Shown here in pieces: positions 1 through 6,502 of a stretch of DNA of 9,341 nucleotides. Every line of letters begins with the position of its first letter. Positions within the stretch are counted from its first letter, which is position 1. The stretch comes from Acidobacteriota bacterium (GTDB lineage: Bacteria; Acidobacteriota; UBA6911; RPQK01), in NCBI GenBank assembly GCA_003819755.1, contig RPQK01000250.1:1-9341 (forward strand), in the 5' to 3' direction. A program made the translations under genes and the position numbers. The notes beneath the pieces were generated by a model that was not told the origin of the DNA, searched no databases, and saw nothing but the letters and a program-made list of their open reading frames with translations.

Positions 1-80
1 AGGGGCAGAGGGGCAGAGGGGCAGAGGGGCAGAGGGGCAGAGGGGCAGAGGGGCAGAGGGGCAGAGGGGCAAAGGGGCAA
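1..80. repeat. 8-bp tandem repeat array, left arm
   Basis: Eight uninterrupted copies of AGGGGCAG occupy positions 1-64, followed by two AGGGGCAA variants at 65-80. The array begins at the window edge, so its true length is unknown. The same units recur in inverted orientation at 124-190, so the two blocks can pair as a long stem. I see no coding potential. Short G-rich arrays of this kind are known between genes in cyanobacteria and some acidobacteria; their function is unknown. Confidence 0.95.
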
Positions 81-113
81 AGGGAAAAACGGAGAAAAAA
101 CCGGGTGTCCTGC

Positions 114-195
114 TTTTCCCTTTACCCCTTTGCCCCTTTGCCCCTCTGCCCCTGCCCCTTTGCCCCTCTGCCCCTTTGCCCCTTTCCCCCTGCCC
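114..195. repeat. 8-bp repeat array, inverted right arm
   Basis: CTGCCCCT and TTGCCCCT units, the reverse complement of the array at 1-80, fill this stretch with one 6-bp unit near 151-156 and a degenerate end (TTTCCCCCTGCCC). The inner ends, GGGAAAA at 82-88 and TTTTCCC at 114-120, are also complementary, leaving about 25 nt (89-113) as a loop. The right arm has one extra 8-nt unit close to the loop. The block stops directly at the stop codon (196-198) of the minus-strand permease gene. A transcript of that gene would therefore fold into a very long hairpin just after its stop, which could act as a terminator or 3' stabiliser (inference). No long T-run makes it a classical intrinsic terminator. 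Confidence 0.85.
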
Positions 196-2613
196 TTACT
201 CGTACCTCAACGCGACCAGCGGATCGACGCTTGCCGCGCGGCGCGCGGGGAGGTAGCTCGCCAGCGCCGCGATAACGATCAGGAGAACCGAAACCCCGGT
301 AAGGACCAGCGGGTCGGTGGCCGTCACACCAAACAGCAGGCTTCCCAGGAAGCGCGTCAAGGCGAACGCGGCAGCCAAGCCAATAGCTACACCTAACACG
401 GTCAGCACGAGGGCCTGCCCCATGACCATTCTGATGACATCGCCGGCCTTGGCGCCGAGTGTCATTCGAACCCCGATTTCCTGCGTCCGGCGGGTAACGG
501 AGAACGAGATGACACCGTAAATGCCAACGGCAGCCAACGTGAGGGCGAGCCCGGCAAAAATGCCAAGAAGAATAACCGAAAGACGCTGGGTAGCGATCGA
601 CCGATCGAGGATCTCCTCCATGCTGCGGATCTGTGAAACGGGCTGGTCCTTGTCGATTCGGGCAACGGCTTTCCGCAGCAGGGGTGCAAACTTCTCCGCT
701 TCGGCATTGGTACGTACGACGACGGCGAGGACACCGGGGGCGAGTTGCTGATACGGCCAGAAGAGCTCGGCGTCGGCCGGCTCGTCAAGTCCCTTGTGGC
801 GCAGGTCACCGACCACGCCGACAATAGTGATCCAGGTGGTCGGAGGGTCGGTCCTTGGAATTCCGTTGGTGAATCGCTTCCCGACCGGGTCTTCGTTCGG
901 AAAGAAGCGCCGGGCCAATGTCTCGTTTATCAACGCGACGGGCGGGCCCTTCTGGTCCTCTTCTCGAAAGACTCTTCCCCGAATCAACGGGATTTGCATC
1001 GCTCGGAAATAATCGGCATTCACAATCCGAAACCACACGAGCGGGATTTCAGTCGGCGGTGGGACGGGACGGCCCTCGATGACGAGGCCGGTGCCGGTGT
1101 TGTGCTGGGTAAGCGGCAGGCACGTGGTTGCGCCGGCCGCTTGAACTCCCGGCACAGCGCGCAGTTCGGCAAAGAGCTTGCGAAGGAATTCAACCCGCTG
1201 ACCTGGCTCCTTGTAATGCGAGCGGGGCAAGGTGATGCTGGCGGTCAGGACCCCTTTCGGGTTAAACCCGGGGTTGACTCTGCTCAGCCCGAGGAAACTG
1301 CGAATCATGAGGCCCGCTCCGATCAGGAGCACGAGGGCGAGCGCTACCTCGGTGACGACGAGCGTGGATCGCAGCCGGGCGCGAGACATGCTTTCGCCCG
1401 ATCCTCGCCCGCCTTCCTTCAGAGCATCGTTGAGAGCCTGCCTGCGCGAGGAGACCAGGGCGGGCGCCAGTCCGAAGACAATACCGGTGACGAGGGAAAC
1501 GGCCAGAGTGAAGGCCAGAACCCGTAGATCGATGGAAGCATCGCTGAGCAGCGGAAACCGGTCGGGGACGAGAGCGAGCAGGCTGCGAACTCCCGCATAA
1601 GCGACCAGGATCCCGGCCGCACCTCCAGCCAGCCCCAGCATTGCACTTTCTGTCAGCAACTGGCGGATTATCCGGGCCCGGCTGGCACCGAGTGCCGTTC
1701 GAAGCGCCAGCTCTCTCTGGCGCATGCCGGCTCGTGCCAAGAGCAGGTTAGCGACGTTCGTACAAGCAATGAGAAGAACGAGCCCGACTGCGGCCAAGAG
1801 AACAATCAGGCTTGCCCTCATGTCTCGGACCACGAAGTCCCGGAGTCCCCAGACCCGGGGATGGTTTCCGAGAGTGCCGCGGAACTGCTCCAGTCGCCTG
1901 CCGACGGTGTTCAACTCCGCTTGGGACTGCTCCACAGAAACCCCCGGTTTCAGGCGGGCAAAGACAGTCACGGTGAAGTCTCCCGGCCCGCCGCGCGTCT
2001 CGCTTGCCGCCACCGGCGTGAAAAGATCGATCGTCCTGCCCGTGAACTGGAACTTAGCCGGCAGAACTCCGATAACCGTGTGCGGGGTGCCATCGAGGAG
2101 GATACTTTTGCCGACAATTTTGGGATCGGAGCCAAAGCGTCGCTGCCAGAGAGCGTTGCTCATGACAGCCACAGGCGCTGCTCCCGGACGATCCTCCTCG
2201 GCGGAAAAAGCGCGCCCGCGCTGAGGCTTCACCCCCAGCATCGGAAAGAAACAGGCGTTTACCCGCCACGTGTCGATCCGCTCCGGCTGTTCGCCCAGGA
2301 CGAGGTTCGTGGAACCGGGAGCGGCCGCCGACATGGCTTCGAATGACTGGCTCTGCTTCCTCCACTCGCAGACATCCGAGTGGAACACGTTGTGAAAGGG
2401 AACGCCTTTGCTGGGGTTCGATCCCCAGATCTGGACCATTCTGTCGGCGTCTTTAAACGGTAGCGGCCGGAGCAGGACAGCGTTGACGACCGTGAAGATG
2501 GCTGTGTTGGCGCCGATTCCGAGCGCGAGAGCCAGGATCGCTATCAGCGAGAATCCTGGGCTTCCGGCCAGCATCCGAGCGCCGTGTCGAATATCGCGAA
2601 GAAGTTGTTCCAT
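196..2613 (-). CDS. ADOP-family duplicated ABC permease (MacB/FtsX-like)
   Basis: An 805-residue inner-membrane permease made of two tandem MacB_PCD-FtsX halves. Half one has a TM helix at about 21-48, an extracytoplasmic domain at about 55-260, then helices near 268-292, 322-345 and 365-387. Half two starts with a helix near 416-438, then a periplasmic domain to about 670 and helices near 679-703, 731-754 and 768-788. The FtsX signature occurs twice: ELALRTALGASRARI (301-315) and QEIGVRMTLGAKAGDV (711-726). The N-terminus (RDIRHGARML) and C-terminus (ASVDPLVALRYE) are typical of acidobacterial duplicated orphan permeases. No ABC ATPase is encoded beside it, as the word orphan implies. Related MacB proteins are mechanotransmission pumps for lipids, peptides or macrolides; the substrate here is unknown. 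The ATG is fixed by a strong ribosome binding site. It lies 135 bp downstream of a response regulator gene on the same strand, so regulation by that pair is plausible. Confidence 0.95.
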   Translation of the reverse strand: MEQLLRDIRHGARMLAGSPGFSLIAILALALGIGANTAIFTVVNAVLLRPLPFKDADRMVQIWGSNPSKGVPFHNVFHSDVCEWRKQSQSFEAMSAAAPGSTNLVLGEQPERIDTWRVNACFFPMLGVKPQRGRAFSAEEDRPGAAPVAVMSNALWQRRFGSDPKIVGKSILLDGTPHTVIGVLPAKFQFTGRTIDLFTPVAASETRGGPGDFTVTVFARLKPGVSVEQSQAELNTVGRRLEQFRGTLGNHPRVWGLRDFVVRDMRASLIVLLAAVGLVLLIACTNVANLLLARAGMRQRELALRTALGASRARIIRQLLTESAMLGLAGGAAGILVAYAGVRSLLALVPDRFPLLSDASIDLRVLAFTLAVSLVTGIVFGLAPALVSSRRQALNDALKEGGRGSGESMSRARLRSTLVVTEVALALVLLIGAGLMIRSFLGLSRVNPGFNPKGVLTASITLPRSHYKEPGQRVEFLRKLFAELRAVPGVQAAGATTCLPLTQHNTGTGLVIEGRPVPPPTEIPLVWFRIVNADYFRAMQIPLIRGRVFREEDQKGPPVALINETLARRFFPNEDPVGKRFTNGIPRTDPPTTWITIVGVVGDLRHKGLDEPADAELFWPYQQLAPGVLAVVVRTNAEAEKFAPLLRKAVARIDKDQPVSQIRSMEEILDRSIATQRLSVILLGIFAGLALTLAAVGIYGVISFSVTRRTQEIGVRMTLGAKAGDVIRMVMGQALVLTVLGVAIGLAAAFALTRFLGSLLFGVTATDPLVLTGVSVLLIVIAALASYLPARRAASVDPLVALRYE

Positions 2614-2619
2614 GCATCG

Positions 2620-2631
2620 CCTCCCCTCCTT
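2620..2631 (-). promoter_or_regulatory. Strong ribosome binding site of the permease gene
   Basis: Read on the minus strand this is AAGGAGGGGAGG, with two overlapping GGAGG-type Shine-Dalgarno cores ending 6 nt before the ATG at 2613. It is the strongest such site among the genes here and supports the chosen start. It also argues that the permease is translated independently rather than by coupling to the gene upstream. Confidence 0.8.
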
Positions 2632-2677
2632 AGTAGCGTTCGCTTAGAAATCGTTCAAGCTGAAAAGTTCCCGCCGA

Positions 2678-2710
2678 AGTGACAAGGGGACGGGGTGACA
2701 GGGTGACAAG
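2678..2710. repeat. Short GGGTGACA direct repeat
   Basis: Two perfect adjacent copies of GGGTGACA lie at 2693-2708, preceded by a degenerate AGTGACAAG at 2677-2685. They sit in the 135-bp gap between the response regulator stop and the permease start. They could be a small remnant of an intergenic microsatellite like those at the window ends, or a direct-repeat binding site for a regulator such as the NarL-type protein encoded next door. The sequence alone does not decide. Confidence 0.5.
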
Positions 2711-2748
2711 TGCCGTAATCCAGGATCGGGTATTCTTCCAAGTCAGTC

Positions 2749-3426
2749 TTACCCCGGCCTTTGGGCGAGACCGTGACGAAAGGCGTAGATCGTCAGTTCG
2801 AAACGATCCGCCACACCCAGCTTGCTGTAGATCGAGCTGAGGTGGTGGCGCACGGTAACCTCGCTGATGAATAACCGGCGCCCTATCTCGCGGTTCCTGA
2901 CGCCCAGGCACGCGACCTCGATGACTTCCTTTTCCCGGGCCGTCAGGGTCGCAATCTTCCGCGCGTCGGGGTCGTCCCTGACTGCCGCATTTGGCCGCGC
3001 CAGTTCATCGAGAATTCGCGCCGTCGTTTTGGCGTCAAGCCAGATTTCACCTGCATGGACTTTGTCGATCGCTTTGATCAGCACCTCGGCGGCTTTGTCT
3101 TTCAGCACCAGCCCTCTTGCCCCTGAACGCACCGCCTGCCAGTGGGAATCGGCATCGCGGACTCCGGTCAGGACGATAACTTTGGCTCCCGGCGCAGCGG
3201 TAACCAGGTCGGGGAAAAAGGCAAGCCCGCTTTCCCCGCCCATATCCAAGTCGAGCAAGATGATATCGGGATGTTCCCTGGCGGCAGCCTGGATGGCTTC
3301 CCACCGTTGACCCACGTCAGCCACGACCTTCATCGATCGATGGGCGTCGATCAGCATGCGCAGTCCGGCGCGGACCAGCGCGTGGTCGTCTATTATCATG
3401 ACTCGTATAGGTCTAGTCATCAGCAT
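2749..3426 (-). CDS. NarL/LuxR-family response regulator
   Basis: A 225-residue cytoplasmic DNA-binding response regulator. The receiver domain spans about 7-125: acidic pair D13-D14 (IIDDH), predicted phosphorylation site D59 (LLDLDM), T87 (IVLTG) and K109 (LVLKD). The segment after D59 reads MGGESG, so the proline usual in the MPG motif is replaced by glycine. A linker (126-158) leads to a LuxR-type helix-turn-helix at about 160-220, with TAREKEVIEVACLGVRNREI and recognition-helix region SEVTVRHHLSSIYSKLGV. Length is normal for the family. The start lies 3 bp after the stop of the upstream kinase gene and lacks a clear Shine-Dalgarno, which suggests translational coupling. A second in-frame ATG two codons later (3420) is equally possible. 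It is the likely phosphorylation partner of that kinase. Targets are unknown; the permease gene downstream is the obvious candidate. Confidence 0.95.
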   Translation of the reverse strand: MLMTRPIRVMIIDDHALVRAGLRMLIDAHRSMKVVADVGQRWEAIQAAAREHPDIILLDLDMGGESGLAFFPDLVTAAPGAKVIVLTGVRDADSHWQAVRSGARGLVLKDKAAEVLIKAIDKVHAGEIWLDAKTTARILDELARPNAAVRDDPDARKIATLTAREKEVIEVACLGVRNREIGRRLFISEVTVRHHLSSIYSKLGVADRFELTIYAFRHGLAQRPG

Positions 3427-3429
3427 AAG

Positions 3430-5115
3430 TTACAGTGGTATTTCGACCAGTACGGTTGTGCTCTCTTCTCCGGTGCCGACTCCGACCTTCCCGCCCAGCG
3501 CCTCGGCACGCTCTCGAAGTGAACGGGGCACGAAACAATTCTCCTTCTGCCCTGACTGATTCACGATTTTCAATTGCAGCTGGCCGTTCCGACAGCTGAC
3601 GTCGACCGAGGCCTGGCGGGACGTCGTGTGACGCCGGATGTTGCTCAGCCCCTCCGTCACCATTTGAAAGACTTCGGGGCTGAGACGGTCGTTCGGGATT
3701 TCTTCGCAATTGACCTCCACGGCGATGCCGGTATACTCCGCGAACTTCGCCGCAAATCCTCTGACTGCTGACCGGAGGCTATCTGAGTGGTTTCCCCGGC
3801 GCAGCAAGCTGACCTGCTCGCGCAGATCACCCACGCCCGTCTCCGCCATACCGATCAGCTTCTCCAAATCGGCGGTGATGGCCATTCCCGAAGAGTTCTT
3901 GACGGCTACTGCCGCCAGACCGATCTGCAACCCGATATACGGCTGAATGAGGCTGTCATGGATATCCTGAGCTATTTTCCGGCGTTCCTGGTCGGCGGCA
4001 TCCGACGCAAGCGTGTCCATCAACCTTATGTTCTCGATGACGGGTGCTACCTGATCAATGACTTGCAGCAGATAGGACAAGTCGATCGGTTTGAAGGTGT
4101 GAGATCCGCGCGAAGTGATATAGAGACGTCCCTTCTCCTCGCCTCGAAACGACACCGGTACCGCGGCATAAGAGCGCGTGTCCAGAACTGCGGCAAGGTC
4201 TGCGGCCGTCCCGGGCGACGCTTTGACCGGTTTGCCGGTGGTTGTGTCGAACGCGCGCACCTTGTCCCAGTATCTGCCTTGCCACCGGTCACGACCCGAG
4301 AAAATGACCGCCCCCGCGGCCCCGGGAGCGAGAAGGCGCCGGCCGAGATCTTGATCGACCTCTTCGACTCGAACGGCCGCTTCCGGATTGGAACGAACTG
4401 CACGGCGCACAATATGGCGGCCAGTCGAGGCGGAACGGAGAACGAGCAGGCAATGATCGGCTTGGTAGAATTCCCGCAGCCGTTCCATGGCCACGCCGAC
4501 TGTCCGGTCGATCCCAAAACGGGGGTTGCAGACGGTCAGGACCTCTTTGAGGAACATCAGCCGCCTTGTGAGATCGACTTCAAAACCCCCTCGCCGGGAG
4601 ATCATGTACCCAAGAAGCAAAAGCAGGAAGACTCTTAGAAGCAACCTGTCCGGTTCGATAGGGTGATAAGTAAAAAGGCAGCCGATCAGCGAAAAAGTTA
4701 AGGCAGAAACGGTTGTGACCCGGATTCCGGCGGGAAAACCGAGCCGAAAGGCAGCGACCAGAATCGCGAAGTAGAAGCCGAAGAAGAAGACACTGTTAGC
4801 ACCGTTCGTCAGTGAAACCAACACGCCGTACCAGGCGACATCAGCCCAATAGCAACCACTTCCAAGGACGGGGGCGAACCGGCCACCCGTACGGGAAGCG
4901 ATATACAACCAGAGACTGTAAGTGACGTAAAGGACCAGTGCCACTGACGCAGCAGGCAGCCGCGTACCGATCTGAGATTTATCGATTGAGGCGAGGAACA
5001 GCCCGAACACCGCGAGCACCAGGCGTGCACCCACAACGAGCGAAGTCTCCTCTAGCCGGTGGGGAACGACAGTCCCTTCATACGGGGCGGAACTGGTCGG
5101 CAAAAGCCAGTTCAT
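3430..5115 (-). CDS. Membrane GAF sensor histidine kinase (HisKA_3, NarL-partner type)
   Basis: A 561-residue sensor kinase. Residues 28-172 hold about six hydrophobic helices with short loops and no large periplasmic domain, suggesting sensing within or near the membrane. A GAF-like region follows (about 195-362). The HisKA_3 dimerisation segment has the phospho-acceptor H386 in RRKIAQDIHDSLIQPYIGLQ. The ATPase domain has an N-box (EGLSNIRRH, N492), but the usual DxGxG G1 box is replaced by IVNQSGQ (517-523) and the G2 region reads FVPRSLRERAEALGG (528-542) rather than a GLxGMRER form. The ATP lid is therefore short and divergent, which may be a lineage trait or may mean weak kinase activity. 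The ATG at 5115 has only a weak GAG upstream. It forms an operon with the NarL-type regulator 3 bp downstream. Signal unknown. Confidence 0.92.
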   Translation of the reverse strand: MNWLLPTSSAPYEGTVVPHRLEETSLVVGARLVLAVFGLFLASIDKSQIGTRLPAASVALVLYVTYSLWLYIASRTGGRFAPVLGSGCYWADVAWYGVLVSLTNGANSVFFFGFYFAILVAAFRLGFPAGIRVTTVSALTFSLIGCLFTYHPIEPDRLLLRVFLLLLLGYMISRRGGFEVDLTRRLMFLKEVLTVCNPRFGIDRTVGVAMERLREFYQADHCLLVLRSASTGRHIVRRAVRSNPEAAVRVEEVDQDLGRRLLAPGAAGAVIFSGRDRWQGRYWDKVRAFDTTTGKPVKASPGTAADLAAVLDTRSYAAVPVSFRGEEKGRLYITSRGSHTFKPIDLSYLLQVIDQVAPVIENIRLMDTLASDAADQERRKIAQDIHDSLIQPYIGLQIGLAAVAVKNSSGMAITADLEKLIGMAETGVGDLREQVSLLRRGNHSDSLRSAVRGFAAKFAEYTGIAVEVNCEEIPNDRLSPEVFQMVTEGLSNIRRHTTSRQASVDVSCRNGQLQLKIVNQSGQKENCFVPRSLRERAEALGGKVGVGTGEESTTVLVEIPL

Positions 5116-5475
5116 AGCTTACTCGGTCGCAATATCGCTCTTTGCAGCTGAGATTAGCGTCGAATCCCAGCAAACAGGCCTGAGGCCAGTATATGGCATA
5201 ACCGCAATCCGGTTCTACGTTTGCAGCGAGAATGCTCCGCTGTCGATCCGGTGGCGTGGCGTCCCGGTGGCTGACTAGTCCGCTGGTGCCATTGGAGGGC
5301 CGCCTCCCTGCCCGTTTTGTGCCATTTGAAAATGGACCATCCGTACGATGCGGAGCGCCAGCAGCCGGGGTATGCTCGTCGAGAAACACAAGTACACCGG
5401 CCAAGTGTTTGTCCCCCCGATTGCAGGCAATCGATGCCTGTCTGTCTCGCCACACAAGCAAGGAGCACAACCAGT
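5116..5475. other. Divergent intergenic region between kinase and secreted protein genes
   Basis: This 360-bp stretch should hold promoters for both flanking genes. I see no convincing gene and no riboswitch I recognise. Small inverted repeats are present: CCATTT-GA-AAATGG at 5322-5335, GGAGG-GCCG-CCTCC at 5294-5307, and CAGGCA-ATCGA-TGCCTG at 5424-5440. The last lies about 35 nt upstream of the secreted-protein start and could be an operator or a leader hairpin. A minus-strand TATACT (5188-5193) might be a -10 box for the kinase operon, but no good -35 lies at the right spacing. Long open frames here on both strands show no domain and overlap the genes' starts. Confidence 0.5.
5460..5465 (+). 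promoter_or_regulatory. Ribosome binding site fixing the secreted-protein start
   Basis: AAGGAG ends 10 nt before the ATG at 5476. The reading frame is open upstream to an ATG at 5317, but the upstream residues are not hydrophobic, whereas translation from 5476 begins directly with a signal peptide. The site therefore decides the start. Confidence 0.75.
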
Positions 5476-6348
5476 ATGAACAAATGGATCACGATTTGCG
5501 TGGCCCTGGCCATTACTTTCATGACTGCCCTGATGGCCGGTCCACCGAAAGCCAAGCTCGATATGCCAACCCTCCTGTGTGGTGGAAGCACGCAGACTTC
5601 CATCAACATTCAGGTGTGCGCGGGGCCAACCGGAGCCCCGGCCGGGTTCTCAATCCAGTGGATGACGGCCGAGCAGTTTGGGGCAGGCGGGTGGAGCCAA
5701 CTGGATGCGGGGATCGGGTGCAAGGCGTCGTTCTCGGGCAATGCCAACCTCTCCCGCTACCAGCTTGCCCCCGGTCAGTGCGTAACCGTGAACGTGGGTG
5801 ATTTCCTGTTTGACGAGGGAGCCTCCACCACCTGCCCGGGTACACTGACCTGCGGGACTCAGTACGTGTTTCGCGCCTTTGCCCATGCAACGAACTCCTT
5901 CACACGGAGTGACTTCACGTCGGAGTTGTCTTGCTCGACACTCCCGTGCGGGTCCGCCAACAGCTGCACATTGACGCAGGGCTATTGGAAAACCCACGGG
6001 CCGATTCCCAGCGGAAACAATGAAAATGAATGGCCGGTGAACCAGCTCATGCTTGGGACTGTCACGTACACTCAGCTCGAGCTGCAGGCCATTTTTGACA
6101 CGCCAGCGGCCGGGAACGGCCTGATTGCCTTGGCTCACCAGTTGATGGCAGCGAAGCTGAACGTCGCCACCGGCGCCGACCCGACGGATGTTGCGGATGC
6201 GATAGCGGCTGCTGACGCGCTGATCGGCGGCTTGATCGTGCCTCCGGTGGGAAGCGCCTCCCTGAAGTCTTCGGTGACAAGCGCGTTGACCACGACGCTG
6301 GCGAACTATAACGAAGGCGCGACTGGTCCCGGTCATTGCGAGGATTAG
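5476..6348 (+). CDS. Secreted cysteine-rich protein with GYWKTH module
   Basis: A 290-residue predicted exported protein of unknown function. Residues 1-21 form a classical signal peptide (MNKWITICVALAITFMTALMA, K3 then a hydrophobic core) with likely cleavage after A21. Residues 31-155 look like a fibronectin-III-style beta domain: alternating hydrophobic strands, the segment GAPAGFSIQW (53-62) and a YVFRAFA strand (130-136). Residues 164-252 are a separate module: CTLTQGYWKTHGP (164-176), ELQAIFDTPAAGNGLIALAHQL (202-223, broken here by motif) then AAKLNVATGA and a helical Ala-rich stretch (237-252). GYWKTH modules of this type recur in secreted proteins of acidobacteria, myxobacteria and actinobacteria without a defined role. 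The mature part has ten cysteines, compatible with disulphides outside the cytoplasm. There is no lipobox, LPxTG or C-terminal TM helix. It is the only plus-strand gene, divergent from the first kinase operon and convergent with the second. Confidence 0.85.
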   Translation: MNKWITICVALAITFMTALMAGPPKAKLDMPTLLCGGSTQTSINIQVCAGPTGAPAGFSIQWMTAEQFGAGGWSQLDAGIGCKASFSGNANLSRYQLAPGQCVTVNVGDFLFDEGASTTCPGTLTCGTQYVFRAFAHATNSFTRSDFTSELSCSTLPCGSANSCTLTQGYWKTHGPIPSGNNENEWPVNQLMLGTVTYTQLELQAIFDTPAAGNGLIALAHQLMAAKLNVATGADPTDVADAIAAADALIGGLIVPPVGSASLKSSVTSALTTTLANYNEGATGPGHCED

Positions 6349-6356
6349 CCGGGCGT

Positions 6357-6415
6357 GTGTCCTGAGTCGCAAATTGTTGCATTACCTGAGCGAGTCCATT
6401 TGCGACTCAGGACAC
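6357..6415. repeat. Perfect 18-bp inverted repeat (hairpin) between convergent genes
   Basis: The left arm GTGTCCTGAGTCGCAAAT (6357-6374) is exactly complementary, 18 of 18, to the right arm (6398-6415), with a 23-nt loop. The hexamer CCTGAG of the stem (6361-6366) appears again in the loop (6385-6390). It begins 8 bp after the secreted-protein stop and lies about 87 bp beyond the stop of the minus-strand OmpR-type regulator. The place suits a bidirectional terminator. However, neither side has a T-run, so a Rho-independent terminator is not supported; a REP/MITE-like element or an mRNA 3' stabiliser is equally possible. Confidence 0.85.
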
Positions 6416-6419
6416 CAGT

Positions 6420-6479
6420 CTACGGCACCAGGGCCGGCTTGATCGGCTCCGTCCAGTGGTCGTAGTCGATGTCGTCATT
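6420..6479 (-). pseudogene. Possible C-terminal coding tail of a lost gene
   Basis: On the minus strand a frame reads NDDIDYDHWTEPIKPALVP and stops at TAG (6420-6422). The last 18 codons all end in G or C, as expected for coding sequence in this genome and unlikely for random intergenic DNA. Upstream the frame runs into the end of the OmpR-type regulator gene and meets a stop at 6516-6518, so no start or full gene remains. The hairpin at 6357-6415 follows the stop by 4 bp, as it would after an intact gene. I do not recognise the protein family. The plus-strand frame with the same third positions is interrupted by a stop at 6463-6465, which makes it the weaker reading. Confidence 0.35.
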
Positions 6480-6502
6480 TGCGCCTGCCACTATACCCTG
6501 AC

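Noticed and set aside
1..80. CRISPR array at the left end
   Set aside because: The 8-bp units are contiguous with no spacers; it is a simple tandem repeat. The same holds for the heptamers at 9210-9341.
745..1527. 260-codon plus-strand open frame inside the permease gene
   Set aside because: It is antisense to the clear permease reading frame, has no recognisable domain, and arises from the GC-rich codon use of the real gene.
2630..2658. Possible promoter TTGAAC-17-TACTAA (minus strand) before the permease
   Set aside because: The -10 match is poor and transcription would start inside the Shine-Dalgarno sequence, leaving no usable leader.
3787..4638. 283-codon plus-strand open frame inside the first kinase gene
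   Set aside because: It is antisense to a well-supported kinase with no protein-like motif or ribosome binding site.
5078..5470. 130-codon minus-strand open frame in the divergent intergenic region
   Set aside because: No recognisable domain, it overlaps the kinase start, and its composition is not protein-like; treated as non-coding.
5317..5475. Upstream extension of the secreted-protein frame to the ATG at 5317
   Set aside because: The extra 53 residues are hydrophilic and would bury the signal peptide; a good AAGGAG precedes the ATG at 5476.
6357..6415. Classical Rho-independent terminator
   Set aside because: The stem is strong but no T-run follows on either strand, so it is recorded as an inverted repeat of undecided function.
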